In this document: piece by piece, positions 18,227 through 25,702 of the stretch
How positions within the stretch are numbered: position 1 is the first letter of the stretch
Layout of the letters: every line of letters begins with the position of its first letter
Origin: Bacteroidales bacterium
GTDB lineage: Bacteria; Bacteroidota; Bacteroidia; Bacteroidales; Marinilabiliaceae
DNA length: 64,000 bases
Direction of reading: 5' to 3'
NCBI GenBank assembly: GCA_024401365.1
Contig: JAKSLE010000002.1
Location: 124,001-188,000, forward strand
Notes under the pieces: generated by a model
What the model saw: the letters and a program-made list of their open reading frames with translations, nothing else
Told to the model about the DNA's origin: nothing
Databases searched by the model: none
Made by a program: the position numbers and the translations under genes

Positions 18227-18234
18227 CAAAGGTA
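18227..18234 (-). promoter_or_regulatory. -7 element TACCTTTG for the DUF1294 gene
   Basis: Exact TAnnTTTG on minus, 29 bp before the chosen start at 18197; it would fall inside the rejected longer frame. Confidence 0.6.
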
Positions 18235-18246
18235 CAATTATATACG

Positions 18247-18254
18247 TATATTTG
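18247..18254 (+). promoter_or_regulatory. -7 element TATATTTG for the GH3 gene
   Basis: Exact TAnnTTTG, 70 bp before the ATG, divergent from the promoter at 18227. Confidence 0.55.
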
Positions 18255-18324
18255 CATTACAACGTAAACAAATCGAAATACGTCAAATACCAATCAAAAA
18301 AAACAAACGCAAAACATACATAAC

Positions 18325-20799
18325 ATGAAGAAGTACTTTGTTCCAGCTGTTCTGATGGCAATCGGAATATGCTCTTGCACTCAGCAGTCTTCTAAGGTCT
18401 CTCCTGCAATTCCTAGAGATGCCGACCTAGAGGCTAAAGTGGAAGCAATTGTAAGCAAGATGACTCTCGATGAAAAGGTGGGTCAGATGCTCGAACTCAA
18501 CTTCGACGTCTTGGGGAAGATCGTCGTAGAGAATGCAAAAGTGGACCGTGGTAAGGTCAAGCAACTTATGGCAGGTCGACCAGAAGCTGAGGTTAAGGCT
18601 TTCCTGGCTCAATCCGACGAGGAGATTATAAATACCTTGGCAGGATATAATCTCGATATTTACGAGGGCTCTACCGATAAACGCTGGGAGCCCGACGAGA
18701 ATAAACTGGATACATGTATTTCAAAGTACAAGATAGGGTCTATCCTTAATGCCCCAGGCAAAGCCGCTACTGTCGAACAATGGCAGTCATGGATCCGCCT
18801 CATCCAGGAGAAGTCTATGAATTATATCGGAGTACCTGATATATATGGTCTCGATCATAACCATGGCGTTACATATACTCAGGGGGGCACAATGTTCCCT
18901 CAGCCTATCAACTTCGCTGCTTCGTTCAATACCGACCTGGCCTTTCAAATGGCTCAGATCACAGCATACGAGAGCCGCGCAGCTAATTGCCCATGGGTAT
19001 ATAACCCTGTGGTCGACCTTGGCCGCGACCCTCGATGGTCTCGCATCTGGGAGAGCTTCGGTGAGGATGCTATAGTAAACTCTAAGATGGTGGCTGCCGA
19101 GGTTAAAGGCTACCAGGGCGAGGATAACAACCATATAGGTAAATATGGTGTAGCTACTAGCGTTAAGCACTACTTCGGCTATGGTGCTCCTTTCACTGGC
19201 AAGGACCGTACTCCTGCTTATATCGCGCCTAATATGCTCCGCGAAAAATACTTCGAGCCTTTCAAGACGGCTATCCTCGCAGGAGCGCAGACTGTAATGG
19301 TCAACTCAGCATCTATCAATGGTGTACCTGTTCACGCTTCTTACGAGTACCTCACAAAGTGGCTCAAGGAGGACCTCAACTGGGATGGCTTCATCGTTAC
19401 CGACTGGGCTGATATCAACAACCTCTACCAGCGCGAAAAGGTAGCTAAGGATAAGAAGGATGCTATCCGTATCGCTATTAACGCAGGTATCGATATGTCA
19501 ATGGACCCATATAGCACAGATTTCTGCGTATTGCTTAAGGAACTCGTAAACGAGGGCGCAGTAAAGATGTCTCGTATCGATGATGCCGCTAAGCGTATCA
19601 TTCGCGTAAAATATCGCCTCGGTCTCTTTGATGAACCTAATACAGGTGGCGAGGGCTACGAGAAGTTCGGTAGCGAGGAGCACGCTCTTGCAGCTCTTAA
19701 ATCGGCCGAGGAAACAGAGGTTCTCTTGAAGAACGAGGGTGTTCTTCCTATAGCTAAAGGCAAGAAAATCCTTCTCACTGGTCCTAATGCCAACCAGATG
19801 CGCTGCCTCAATGGCGGTTGGACATATACCTGGCAGGGCTCAAATGCCGATGAATTGTACGAGCCTTACAATACTATCTACGAGGCTCTCTGCAATAAGT
19901 ACGGTGAGACGAATGTAATCCTCGAGCAAGGTGTTACATATAATGAGCAAGGTCAGTATTTCGAAGAGAATACTCCAGAAATCGACAAGGCTGTTAAGGC
20001 TGCTGCTAAGGCTGATATCATCTTGGCTTGTATCGGAGAGAATAGCTACTGCGAAACTCCTGGTAACTTGAACGACCTTAATCTCTCTTCCAACCAGAAG
20101 GACCTTGTTAAGGCTCTCGCTAAGACTGGTAAACCTATCGTATTGATTCTCAACGAGGGTCGCCCACGTCTTATCGCTGATATCGAGCCTCTTGCTAAGG
20201 CTGTAGTCCATATCTTCCTCCCTGGTAACTATGGTGCTGATGCCTTGGCTAATCTCTTGTCTGGCGATGCCAACTTCTCTGCTAAAATGCCTTATACTTA
20301 TCCTCGCGAAATCAACTCACTTATTACGTACGATTACAAGGTGAGCGAGGAGGTCGGCACAATGTCTGGCGCATACAACTACGATGCTAAAGTTTCTCTC
20401 CAGTGGCCTTTCGGCTTTGGCTTGAGCTACACAACTTTCGAGTATAGCAACTTGAAGGTCGATAAATCAACTTTCTCTTCCAACGATGTCATTAAGGTGT
20501 CTGTAGATGTCAAGAATACTGGTAGTGTGGCTGGTAAGGAGCCTGTCCTCCTCTATACTAGCGATGTAGTGGCTTCTATCGTACCTGACAATAAACGATT
20601 GAGAGATTTCTCTAAGGTCGACCTCCAGCCAGGTGAAACAAAAACTGTAACTTTCGACCTCCCTGCCAAGAAGATGGCTTTCGTCAACAATGAGGGCAAG
20701 TGGACTCTCGAGGCTGGCGAGTTCATCATCAAGGTTGGAAAGGAGACTGTCTCAGTCGATTGCAAGGAGACAAAAATCTGGGACGAACCAAATATCTAA
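18325..20799 (+). CDS. GH3 beta-glucosidase-type lipoprotein
   Basis: 824 residues. A signal peptide with a lipobox (GICSC, Cys16 or 18) gives a lipid-anchored exported enzyme. GH3 N-terminal TIM barrel: [50 protein letters not shown], and the nucleophile Asp360 in FIVTDWADI. The alpha/beta sandwich domain ([26 protein letters not shown]) and a fibronectin-III-like C-terminal domain follow ([29 protein letters not shown]). This pattern is that of exo-acting beta-glucosidases on gluco-oligosaccharides. An insertion of about 70 residues near 60-130 precedes the barrel. Its own promoter and a bidirectional terminator make it a single-gene unit. Confidence 0.93.
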   Translation: MKKYFVPAVLMAIGICSCTQQSSKVSPAIPRDADLEAKVEAIVSKMTLDEKVGQMLELNFDVLGKIVVENAKVDRGKVKQLMAGRPEAEVKAFLAQSDEEIINTLAGYNLDIYEGSTDKRWEPDENKLDTCISKYKIGSILNAPGKAATVEQWQSWIRLIQEKSMNYIGVPDIYGLDHNHGVTYTQGGTMFPQPINFAASFNTDLAFQMAQITAYESRAANCPWVYNPVVDLGRDPRWSRIWESFGEDAIVNSKMVAAEVKGYQGEDNNHIGKYGVATSVKHYFGYGAPFTGKDRTPAYIAPNMLREKYFEPFKTAILAGAQTVMVNSASINGVPVHASYEYLTKWLKEDLNWDGFIVTDWADINNLYQREKVAKDKKDAIRIAINAGIDMSMDPYSTDFCVLLKELVNEGAVKMSRIDDAAKRIIRVKYRLGLFDEPNTGGEGYEKFGSEEHALAALKSAEETEVLLKNEGVLPIAKGKKILLTGPNANQMRCLNGGWTYTWQGSNADELYEPYNTIYEALCNKYGETNVILEQGVTYNEQGQYFEENTPEIDKAVKAAAKADIILACIGENSYCETPGNLNDLNLSSNQKDLVKALAKTGKPIVLILNEGRPRLIADIEPLAKAVVHIFLPGNYGADALANLLSGDANFSAKMPYTYPREINSLITYDYKVSEEVGTMSGAYNYDAKVSLQWPFGFGLSYTTFEYSNLKVDKSTFSSNDVIKVSVDVKNTGSVAGKEPVLLYTSDVVASIVPDNKRLRDFSKVDLQPGETKTVTFDLPAKKMAFVNNEGKWTLEAGEFIIKVGKETVSVDCKETKIWDEPNI

Positions 20800-20808
20800 T
20801 GCATTCGC

Positions 20809-20838
20809 TTAATAAAAAACTGCGAGCAACCCGTATGC
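20809..20838 (+). repeat. CTGCGAGCAA repeat, intergenic copy
   Basis: 30-bp unit containing an A6 tract, CTGCGAGCAAC and GTATGC. It is nearly identical (one A and two bases differ) to 46148-46178 inside hrpB. It runs directly into an 11-bp-periodic array. Confidence 0.8.
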
Positions 20839-20868
20839 TCTATATAAGCAGTATATAGACAGCATATA
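20836..20868. repeat. 11-bp periodic array, class CTATATA (three units)
   Basis: Three consecutive 11-bp units ending in TATATA: 20836-20846, 20847-20857 and 20858-20868. Same period and related consensus as the arrays at 23.9, 29.7 and 54.7 kb. Confidence 0.7.
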
Positions 20869-20869
20869 G

Positions 20870-20912
20870 AAAAAAGCGAGCATGGTACTAAGTATCATGC
20901 TCGCCTTTTTTA
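20870..20912. terminator. Bidirectional terminator between GH3 and EamA genes
   Basis: Perfect 9-bp stem GCGAGCATG / CATGCTCGC (20876-20884, 20896-20904) flanked by A6 and T6. Confidence 0.92.
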
Positions 20913-21788
20913 TTTCTTATTGCTCAACCAAAGACCTAATAATATCAATGCACTTCCTAAGGCAAACCATATCGTTATTACCTCATCTAATACCAACGAT
21001 GCCGCGACAATAGTCGCAATTGGATTGATGTATACATAATTGGTCGCCTCTATAGTCCCTAGCCTGTGTATACATACCGTCCATAGTAGGTAGCATGTAA
21101 AACTTGCAATGACCGAAAGAAACGCCAGATTGCCCCAAACGGTAGCATCAAGGAATATCCCTAAGTCAGTAGGTATCTCTTCTGGTCTGAAGAAGAAATA
21201 TGGAAGAATGGTCAATACTCCATAAGCAAAGACTTTTCGCGTAATAAACTTGCTCGAATATTTATGCCCCACCTTCTGCGTAAGCAGGGAGTAAAACGCC
21301 CAACATATACAGGCTATAAACGCCAACATATCACCGTAGGGATTGAGATTGAGCACAAAACGACCGTTCAAGACTACAGCTACCATACCGAAAAAGGCAA
21401 CTCCAGTGCCCAACCATTGTATCTTGTTCAAATGCTGCCCGGCCAACCACGAGCAGAGCAACGAGGCAAATAGCGGACATGAACATACAATAAGCGATGT
21501 ATTGGTGGCCGTGGTGTACTCCAACGCCATATTCTCCGCCAGAAAGTATAGACTGCCTCCCGTAATACCAAGACCAGCCATAGCTATCTCGTCTTTCAAC
21601 GTGTCACACCACATCTTTTTGTGCGATATGGTCAATATCAAAAGATAGGCAACTATAAAGCGTATAGTGAAAATAACTGCTGGTGTCAGTCCCGCAAGTA
21701 TCAGCATCTTGGTCGACACAAATGTTGTACCCCAGATTATTACAATGACTATCGCTAGGATATGGTACGATATTTTAGTTGATTGCAT
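20910..21788 (-). CDS. EamA-family (DMT) transporter
   Basis: Inner-membrane permease of 292 residues with about ten helices in two EamA repeats. The first begins IVIVIIWGTTFVSTKMLILAGLTPAVIFTIRFIVAYLLIL; the second starts near LAFIACICWAFYSLLTQKVG. Substrates of this family range over amino acids, sugars and metabolites, and none can be assigned. I choose the ATG at 21788 over 21818: the promoter element ends at 21816 and would lie inside the longer frame. Confidence 0.9.
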   Translation of the reverse strand: MQSTKISYHILAIVIVIIWGTTFVSTKMLILAGLTPAVIFTIRFIVAYLLILTISHKKMWCDTLKDEIAMAGLGITGGSLYFLAENMALEYTTATNTSLIVCSCPLFASLLCSWLAGQHLNKIQWLGTGVAFFGMVAVVLNGRFVLNLNPYGDMLAFIACICWAFYSLLTQKVGHKYSSKFITRKVFAYGVLTILPYFFFRPEEIPTDLGIFLDATVWGNLAFLSVIASFTCYLLWTVCIHRLGTIEATNYVYINPIATIVAASLVLDEVITIWFALGSALILLGLWLSNKK

Positions 21789-21815
21789 ACTACACCGACG
21801 TCTAAATATTTCACG

Positions 21816-21823
21816 CAAAAGTA
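21816..21823 (-). promoter_or_regulatory. -7 element TACTTTTG for the EamA gene
   Basis: Exact TAnnTTTG on minus, 27 bp before the start at 21788. Confidence 0.55.
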
Positions 21824-21920
21824 TTGAAAATTAGTGAAGTACAATATCCATCTCAATAGCCCAATAAATAATATAACATTTTTTACACTTTTAACGATGA
21901 CAATGGACTGATATTGCTTG

Positions 21921-21928
21921 TAATTTTG
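21921..21928 (+). promoter_or_regulatory. -7 element TAATTTTG for the carbonic anhydrase gene
   Basis: Exact TAnnTTTG, 32 bp before the ATG. Confidence 0.55.
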
Positions 21929-21960
21929 CGCCCCAGAATAAAACTATTTGTAATCCGATT

Positions 21961-22665
21961 ATGAAAAAAATGATTTGGGCTTCAGCCCTCGTTGTCGCTC
22001 TCATTTCGAGCTGTACAGCAAATGTTAATGTTCAATTCGACAATAGCGAGAAAGTCGCTGCTCTCGAGTCTAATATCGAAAAAGTAGCTACTCCTGAGGA
22101 GGCTCTCGCTCGCTTGCAGGAGGGTAACGCTCGCTACGTAGCCGATTCTCTTCTCTATCCTCACACCAACAAGGCGCGCATTTCAGCTGTAGCTCCTCAC
22201 CAGGCTCCTTTCGCTGCCGTTGTAACTTGTTCCGACTCTCGCGTTCCTGCCGAGTTTATCTTCGACCAGGGTATCGGCGATATATTCGTTATCCGTACTG
22301 CCGGCAACTCTGTTAACGACGACGTAGTTATGGGTAGCGTAGATTACGCTTTGGAGCACCTCGGTGTTAAAATATTGGTTGTCATGGGTCATGAGTCTTG
22401 CGGTGGCGTTACTGGCGCTATCACAGAACTTGAGGAGGACGACAATAGCAATGTCGACGAGTTGTTGGCTGTTATCCGTAAGGATGTTGCCGATTTCGTA
22501 GGCAAGCCTGAACTTCTCGACGAGGCTATCCGCACTAACGCTAAGGCTCAGGTCGACCGCATCTTGGCTAAGAACAATGTTAAGGAGTTGGTCGAGGCTG
22601 GCAAGACTATGGTTATCGGTGCTTACTACAACGTTCATGACGGTAGCGTAGTATTCAACAAGTAA
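21961..22665 (+). CDS. Beta-class carbonic anhydrase with lipoprotein signal
   Basis: Hydrates CO2 to bicarbonate. Zinc ligands Cys90, His144 and Cys147 and the Asp92-Arg94 dyad are all present (VVTCSDSRVP, MGHESCGG). The IFVIRTAGNSVNDDVVMGSVDYAL stretch is typical of the beta class. Unusually, it begins with a signal peptide and lipobox (SSC, Cys18), so it should be anchored in the envelope rather than cytoplasmic. The residues after Cys18 form a short acidic linker. It is a single gene with its own promoter and a terminator with a TTCG loop. Confidence 0.92.
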   Translation: MKKMIWASALVVALISSCTANVNVQFDNSEKVAALESNIEKVATPEEALARLQEGNARYVADSLLYPHTNKARISAVAPHQAPFAAVVTCSDSRVPAEFIFDQGIGDIFVIRTAGNSVNDDVVMGSVDYALEHLGVKILVVMGHESCGGVTGAITELEEDDNSNVDELLAVIRKDVADFVGKPELLDEAIRTNAKAQVDRILAKNNVKELVEAGKTMVIGAYYNVHDGSVVFNK

Positions 22666-22688
22666 AAGATCTGTCAATAATGATAATT

Positions 22689-22722
22689 GGCGAGTCTGTC
22701 TTCGGATAGGCTTGCCTTTTTT
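22689..22722 (+). terminator. Terminator of the carbonic anhydrase gene
   Basis: 12-bp stem (22689-22700 with 22705-22716, with wobble pairs) capped by TTCG and followed by six T. The next -7 element begins 8 nt after the stem. Confidence 0.88.
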
Positions 22723-22724
22723 AT

Positions 22725-22732
22725 TATCTTTG
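22725..22732 (+). promoter_or_regulatory. -7 element TATCTTTG, predicted leaderless start of the methyltransferase gene
   Basis: Exact TAnnTTTG ending 4 nt before the ATG at 22737. With Bacteroidetes spacing, transcription should begin at or next to the ATG. Confidence 0.65.
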
Positions 22733-22736
22733 CCAC

Positions 22737-23858
22737 ATGATTTATACTTTCGCCGAGGCACTGGAGGCTTGCGGTTTTACCGATAGGCTCAGTTATAATA
22801 AGGAACTGGATGTCAAGAATAGAGCCATAGCTTTGTTCTTCGAGAAGAATATGATTCCAACTTCTCCCGCTCCCGTCATCCCTAGCCCTATGCCCGAGGG
22901 CTATCGTACCACAACTAAACGTCGCGCCAAAATAGGTCGCAACGGATTCTCTTTCGGCGTGGACGAAGCCCCCGTAACCGAACCTCGCGAACATCAGGAT
23001 ATTTACTCTTTCGTAGAGGGTAAACTCCAAACTCCGCCTTACCGACCTATGGCTGAGGCTCTCAACTGGGTCATCCTGAGGGGTAGCTATACTAGCCGTA
23101 CCGTCATATTCAACGTGCGCGAACTTAATGCCCCTATCGTCAGAAAACTTAAACAACTGGCCGACCACCTCCAAAAATTACCTAAGCCTGTTACCGCAGC
23201 TCACGTTTACGTGGCTAAAACATCGGATTATTACCTCGAAATGGACCAGCCTACCGATTCTATGGCGTTCAAACAGCTGTACGGCCCTCGCGAACTAGCT
23301 CTTAAATTGGATGGTTTTTCTCTCAAATACCCAGTCACGGGATTTAGCCAAATCAATGAGTCTCAAGTCCGTAACATGCTTTCTGCCGCCAAAGAAATGG
23401 CTCAATTGGATGCTAATACCAATTTCATGGATCTCTATTGCGGATATGGCTTGTTCGGCTTCGGCATGGCCGAGGAGGCTCATAGCATCTTGGGAGTTGA
23501 GTGGACGGGCGAATCTATAGAGTGCGCCAAACGTAGCGCTCAGTTCTTAAAACGCAACGCTCAGTTCATCGCCGGCCGCATCGATAGTAAGTTCATCGAT
23601 AAATTGCCTAAACCTAAAGGCCCCGAGGTCATATTGCTCGACCCTCCTCGCAAGGGCACTCTCCCAGGCGTCATCGCAGCCCTAGCTAAACGCCACGCCC
23701 GCCGTATCGTCCATATATTCTGCGGTACCGACGAAATTCCTCGCTCTATAAAGGAATGGGATTCAGCAGGATACCGTATCGAAAAGGTTCAGCCCCTGGA
23801 TATGTTCCCTAAGGTTCGCCACATGGAGACCCTCGTCTGCCTTGTCCCCAAGGAGTAA
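22737..23858 (+). CDS. TrmA/RumA-family RNA (uracil-5-)-methyltransferase
   Basis: SAM-dependent methylation of uridine in tRNA or rRNA; cytoplasmic, 373 residues. No TRAM domain is evident at the N terminus. SAM-binding motif I is FMDLYCGYGLFGFG; motif IV is VILLDPPRKGT. The catalytic Cys lies in HIFCGTDEIPRS, and the closing motif is PLDMFPKVRHMETLVCL. The loop after the catalytic Cys differs from the usual SCNPATLARD, so the target base or RNA may differ from E. coli TrmA, RlmC or RlmD. No neighbour helps. The ATG nearly coincides with the predicted transcription start. Confidence 0.87.
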   Translation: MIYTFAEALEACGFTDRLSYNKELDVKNRAIALFFEKNMIPTSPAPVIPSPMPEGYRTTTKRRAKIGRNGFSFGVDEAPVTEPREHQDIYSFVEGKLQTPPYRPMAEALNWVILRGSYTSRTVIFNVRELNAPIVRKLKQLADHLQKLPKPVTAAHVYVAKTSDYYLEMDQPTDSMAFKQLYGPRELALKLDGFSLKYPVTGFSQINESQVRNMLSAAKEMAQLDANTNFMDLYCGYGLFGFGMAEEAHSILGVEWTGESIECAKRSAQFLKRNAQFIAGRIDSKFIDKLPKPKGPEVILLDPPRKGTLPGVIAALAKRHARRIVHIFCGTDEIPRSIKEWDSAGYRIEKVQPLDMFPKVRHMETLVCLVPKE

Positions 23859-23927
23859 TCTTCAAAAACTCCACCCCAATACCCCCAAAAGTACTTCTTT
23901 TCGTCATAAAGAATTGTTATCATAACG

Positions 23928-23993
23928 CTCTCTTAATACTCGCTTAACACTCGCTTAATACAGTCTTAATACAGAGGCTATACAGCGAGTGAT
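23928..23993. repeat. 11-bp periodic array, class CTCGCTTAATA (six units)
   Basis: Six back-to-back 11-bp units start at 23928, 23939, 23950, 23961, 23972 and 23983. The second and third are CTCGCTTAACA and CTCGCTTAATA; the later ones decay (CAGTCTTAATA, CAGAGGCTATA). It lies after the methyltransferase gene and 56 bp before the first promoter of the Nudix regulator. Confidence 0.8.
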
Positions 23994-24048
23994 ATATTCT
24001 TTATCATTATCCTAATCTATACCTCATATTGCTTAGTAGCGCTTAGTT

Positions 24049-24056
24049 TATCTTTG
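24049..24056 (+). promoter_or_regulatory. Distal -7 element TATCTTTG of the Nudix regulator
   Basis: Exact TAnnTTTG; its last base is the first base of an inverted repeat. Confidence 0.55.
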
Positions 24057-24070
24057 TGTAAATAATACAC
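24056..24070. promoter_or_regulatory. Inverted repeat O1, GTGTA-N5-TACAC
   Basis: Reads GTGTAAATAATACAC. It overlaps the initiation region of the distal promoter. Same GTGTA/TACAC arms as O2; centre-to-centre distance is 28 bp. Confidence 0.7.
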
Positions 24071-24083
24071 AATATATTTGGTA

Positions 24084-24098
24084 GTGTAAATTTTACAC
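24084..24098. promoter_or_regulatory. Inverted repeat O2, GTGTAAATTTTACAC
   Basis: 15-bp palindrome with 7-bp perfect arms around one central base, immediately upstream of the proximal -7 element. A likely operator for the regulator encoded just downstream. Confidence 0.72.
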
Positions 24099-24100
24099 AT

Positions 24101-24108
24101 TACATTTG
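24101..24108 (+). promoter_or_regulatory. Proximal -7 element TACATTTG of the Nudix regulator
   Basis: Exact TAnnTTTG, 24 bp before the ATG at 24133, 2 bp after inverted repeat O2. Confidence 0.6.
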
Positions 24109-24132
24109 CCTTCAAATCATCAGCACTATACC

Positions 24133-24831
24133 ATGTACACTTACAAATACCCACATCCTGCAGTTACTACCGACTGCGTGTTATTTGGCTTCGATGGCAA
24201 GGATATGCATATTTTGCTCATCGAACGTGGCTTAGACCCCTACAAGGGGGCATGGGCTCTTCCTGGCGGATTCCTAAACATGGACGAAACGGCCGAGGAG
24301 GGCGCTAAACGTGAACTTCTCGAGGAGACTAATGTCTCAAATGTCTACCTCGAACAGTTCCATACTTTTACTGCTGTCAATCGCGACCCTCGCGAACGTG
24401 TGCTTACTATCGCTTTCTTCGCCCTCGTGCGTAAGGCTGATTATAAGGTTATCGCAGGCGATGATGCCGCAAGGGCTGAGTGGTTTAATATCAATAATCT
24501 GCCCCCATTGGCTTTCGACCACGCGGAAATAATCGAGATGGCTCGCAACCGTGTGCGCGAAAAATTGGCCGTGAAACCTATCGCATTCCGCCTCCTCGAC
24601 GAGAAATTCAAAATGAGCGAACTGCAACGCCTATACGAATTGATCAATGGTACAAGCTACGACCGCCGCAATTTTTCTAAGAAAATGATGGCTACCGGAT
24701 TCTTGTCCGACGAGGGAATCAACCCTGTCCGGGAACAGAATAGGGCTGCCAACCTCTTTAGCTTCAACGAAAAGGAGTTCGAGGCTAAACAGGCTACTGC
24801 TGATTGTAAAAAATTCCCATTCGATTTCTAA
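24133..24831 (+). CDS. NrtR-like protein: Nudix domain plus winged helix
   Basis: 232 residues. Residues 1-140 are a Nudix fold with a complete box (G46, E52, R60-E61, E64-E65 in GGFLNMDETAEEGAKRELLEET), so hydrolysis of an ADP-ribose-type nucleotide is possible. Residues ~150-232 form the C-terminal winged helix of NrtR-type regulators (LDEKFKMSELQRLYELINGTSYDRRNFSKKMMATGFL). Family repressors sense ADP-ribose or related ligands. Two inverted repeats overlap its promoters, which suggests autoregulation, and an ADP-ribosylglycohydrolase follows 31 bp later. I start at ATG 24133; an in-frame TTG at 24106 lies inside the promoter. Related Bacteroidetes proteins control sugar use instead, so the ligand is open. 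Confidence 0.87.
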   Translation: MYTYKYPHPAVTTDCVLFGFDGKDMHILLIERGLDPYKGAWALPGGFLNMDETAEEGAKRELLEETNVSNVYLEQFHTFTAVNRDPRERVLTIAFFALVRKADYKVIAGDDAARAEWFNINNLPPLAFDHAEIIEMARNRVREKLAVKPIAFRLLDEKFKMSELQRLYELINGTSYDRRNFSKKMMATGFLSDEGINPVREQNRAANLFSFNEKEFEAKQATADCKKFPFDF

Positions 24832-24862
24832 TCTGTCTAACCAACCTAATTCTTTCAAGACT

Positions 24863-25678
24863 ATGAAAAATATTTCTCTTCTAGGCGCCATCGCCGGCGA
24901 TGTTATTGGCTCAGAATACGAATTCCGCGCTACCAAAAGGTACAATTTTAAGTTACTGAGCAAATATATGTCCTATACCGATGATAGTATTATGACTGTC
25001 GCCGTGGCCGACTGGTTAATCCGCGGACGTAAAGCGAATAACGATTTTTCTACCGAGTTGCTGATAAATACCATGCGCAAATGGGGCAACCGCTACCCTA
25101 CTCCTATGGGAGCTTACGGTGGCATGTTTTCTAATTGGCTATTCAGCAACGACCCTCAACCATACAACTCTTTTGGCAATGGCTCTGCTATGCGCGTGAG
25201 TGCCTGCGGCATCGCTTTCAACTCTCTAGAGGAGACTCTCGCCATGGCTGAACGTAGCGCAATAGTGACTCACAACCATCCCGAGGGTATCAAGGGGGCT
25301 CAAGCTACTGCCGCCACTATTTTCTTGGCTCGCAACGGAAAATCTAAGGACGAGATAAGGGATTATATATCAACTACTTTCGGATATAACCTCAATCGCA
25401 CTTGCGATGAAATACGCCCAGATTATTCTTTCGAGGGTAGCTGCCAGGAGACCGTACCTCAATCTATAATAGCTTTCTTGGATAGCAAGGACTACGAGGA
25501 TGCAATCCGATTAACCGTCTCTTTGGGTGGCGACGCCGATACAATGGGCGCTATCACAGGCGCAATAGCAATCGCTTTTTACAAGGAGATGCCCGACGAA
25601 ATATACAACTTTGTCACAAATCTCTTGCCCAACGACATGAAAAGGGTTATAGAAAATTTCTCTGAAATGATAGCCTGA
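24863..25678 (+). CDS. ADP-ribosylglycohydrolase family protein
   Basis: Removes ADP-ribose from proteins or hydrolyses related ADP-ribose compounds; DraG/ARH fold, 271 residues, cytoplasmic. Metal-binding motifs: GAIAGDVIGSEYE near the N terminus, SYTDDSIMTVAVADWL (TDDS), and GGDADTMGAITGAIA near the C terminus. GNGSAMRVSACG and THNHPEGIKGAQA are also diagnostic. It is probably transcribed with the NrtR-like gene, which makes it the natural target of that regulator. The order fits an ADP-ribose or NAD salvage module; the physiological substrate is not known. Confidence 0.93.
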   Translation: MKNISLLGAIAGDVIGSEYEFRATKRYNFKLLSKYMSYTDDSIMTVAVADWLIRGRKANNDFSTELLINTMRKWGNRYPTPMGAYGGMFSNWLFSNDPQPYNSFGNGSAMRVSACGIAFNSLEETLAMAERSAIVTHNHPEGIKGAQATAATIFLARNGKSKDEIRDYISTTFGYNLNRTCDEIRPDYSFEGSCQETVPQSIIAFLDSKDYEDAIRLTVSLGGDADTMGAITGAIAIAFYKEMPDEIYNFVTNLLPNDMKRVIENFSEMIA

Positions 25679-25702
25679 CAACGCCCTAGCAGATCCTTCT
25701 TG

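Noticed and set aside
23928-23993. CRISPR array or plasmid-type iterons as explanation for the 11-bp units
   Set aside because: Units are far too short for CRISPR, have no spacers, and no cas, rep or partition gene is near; the chromosomal setting argues against an origin.
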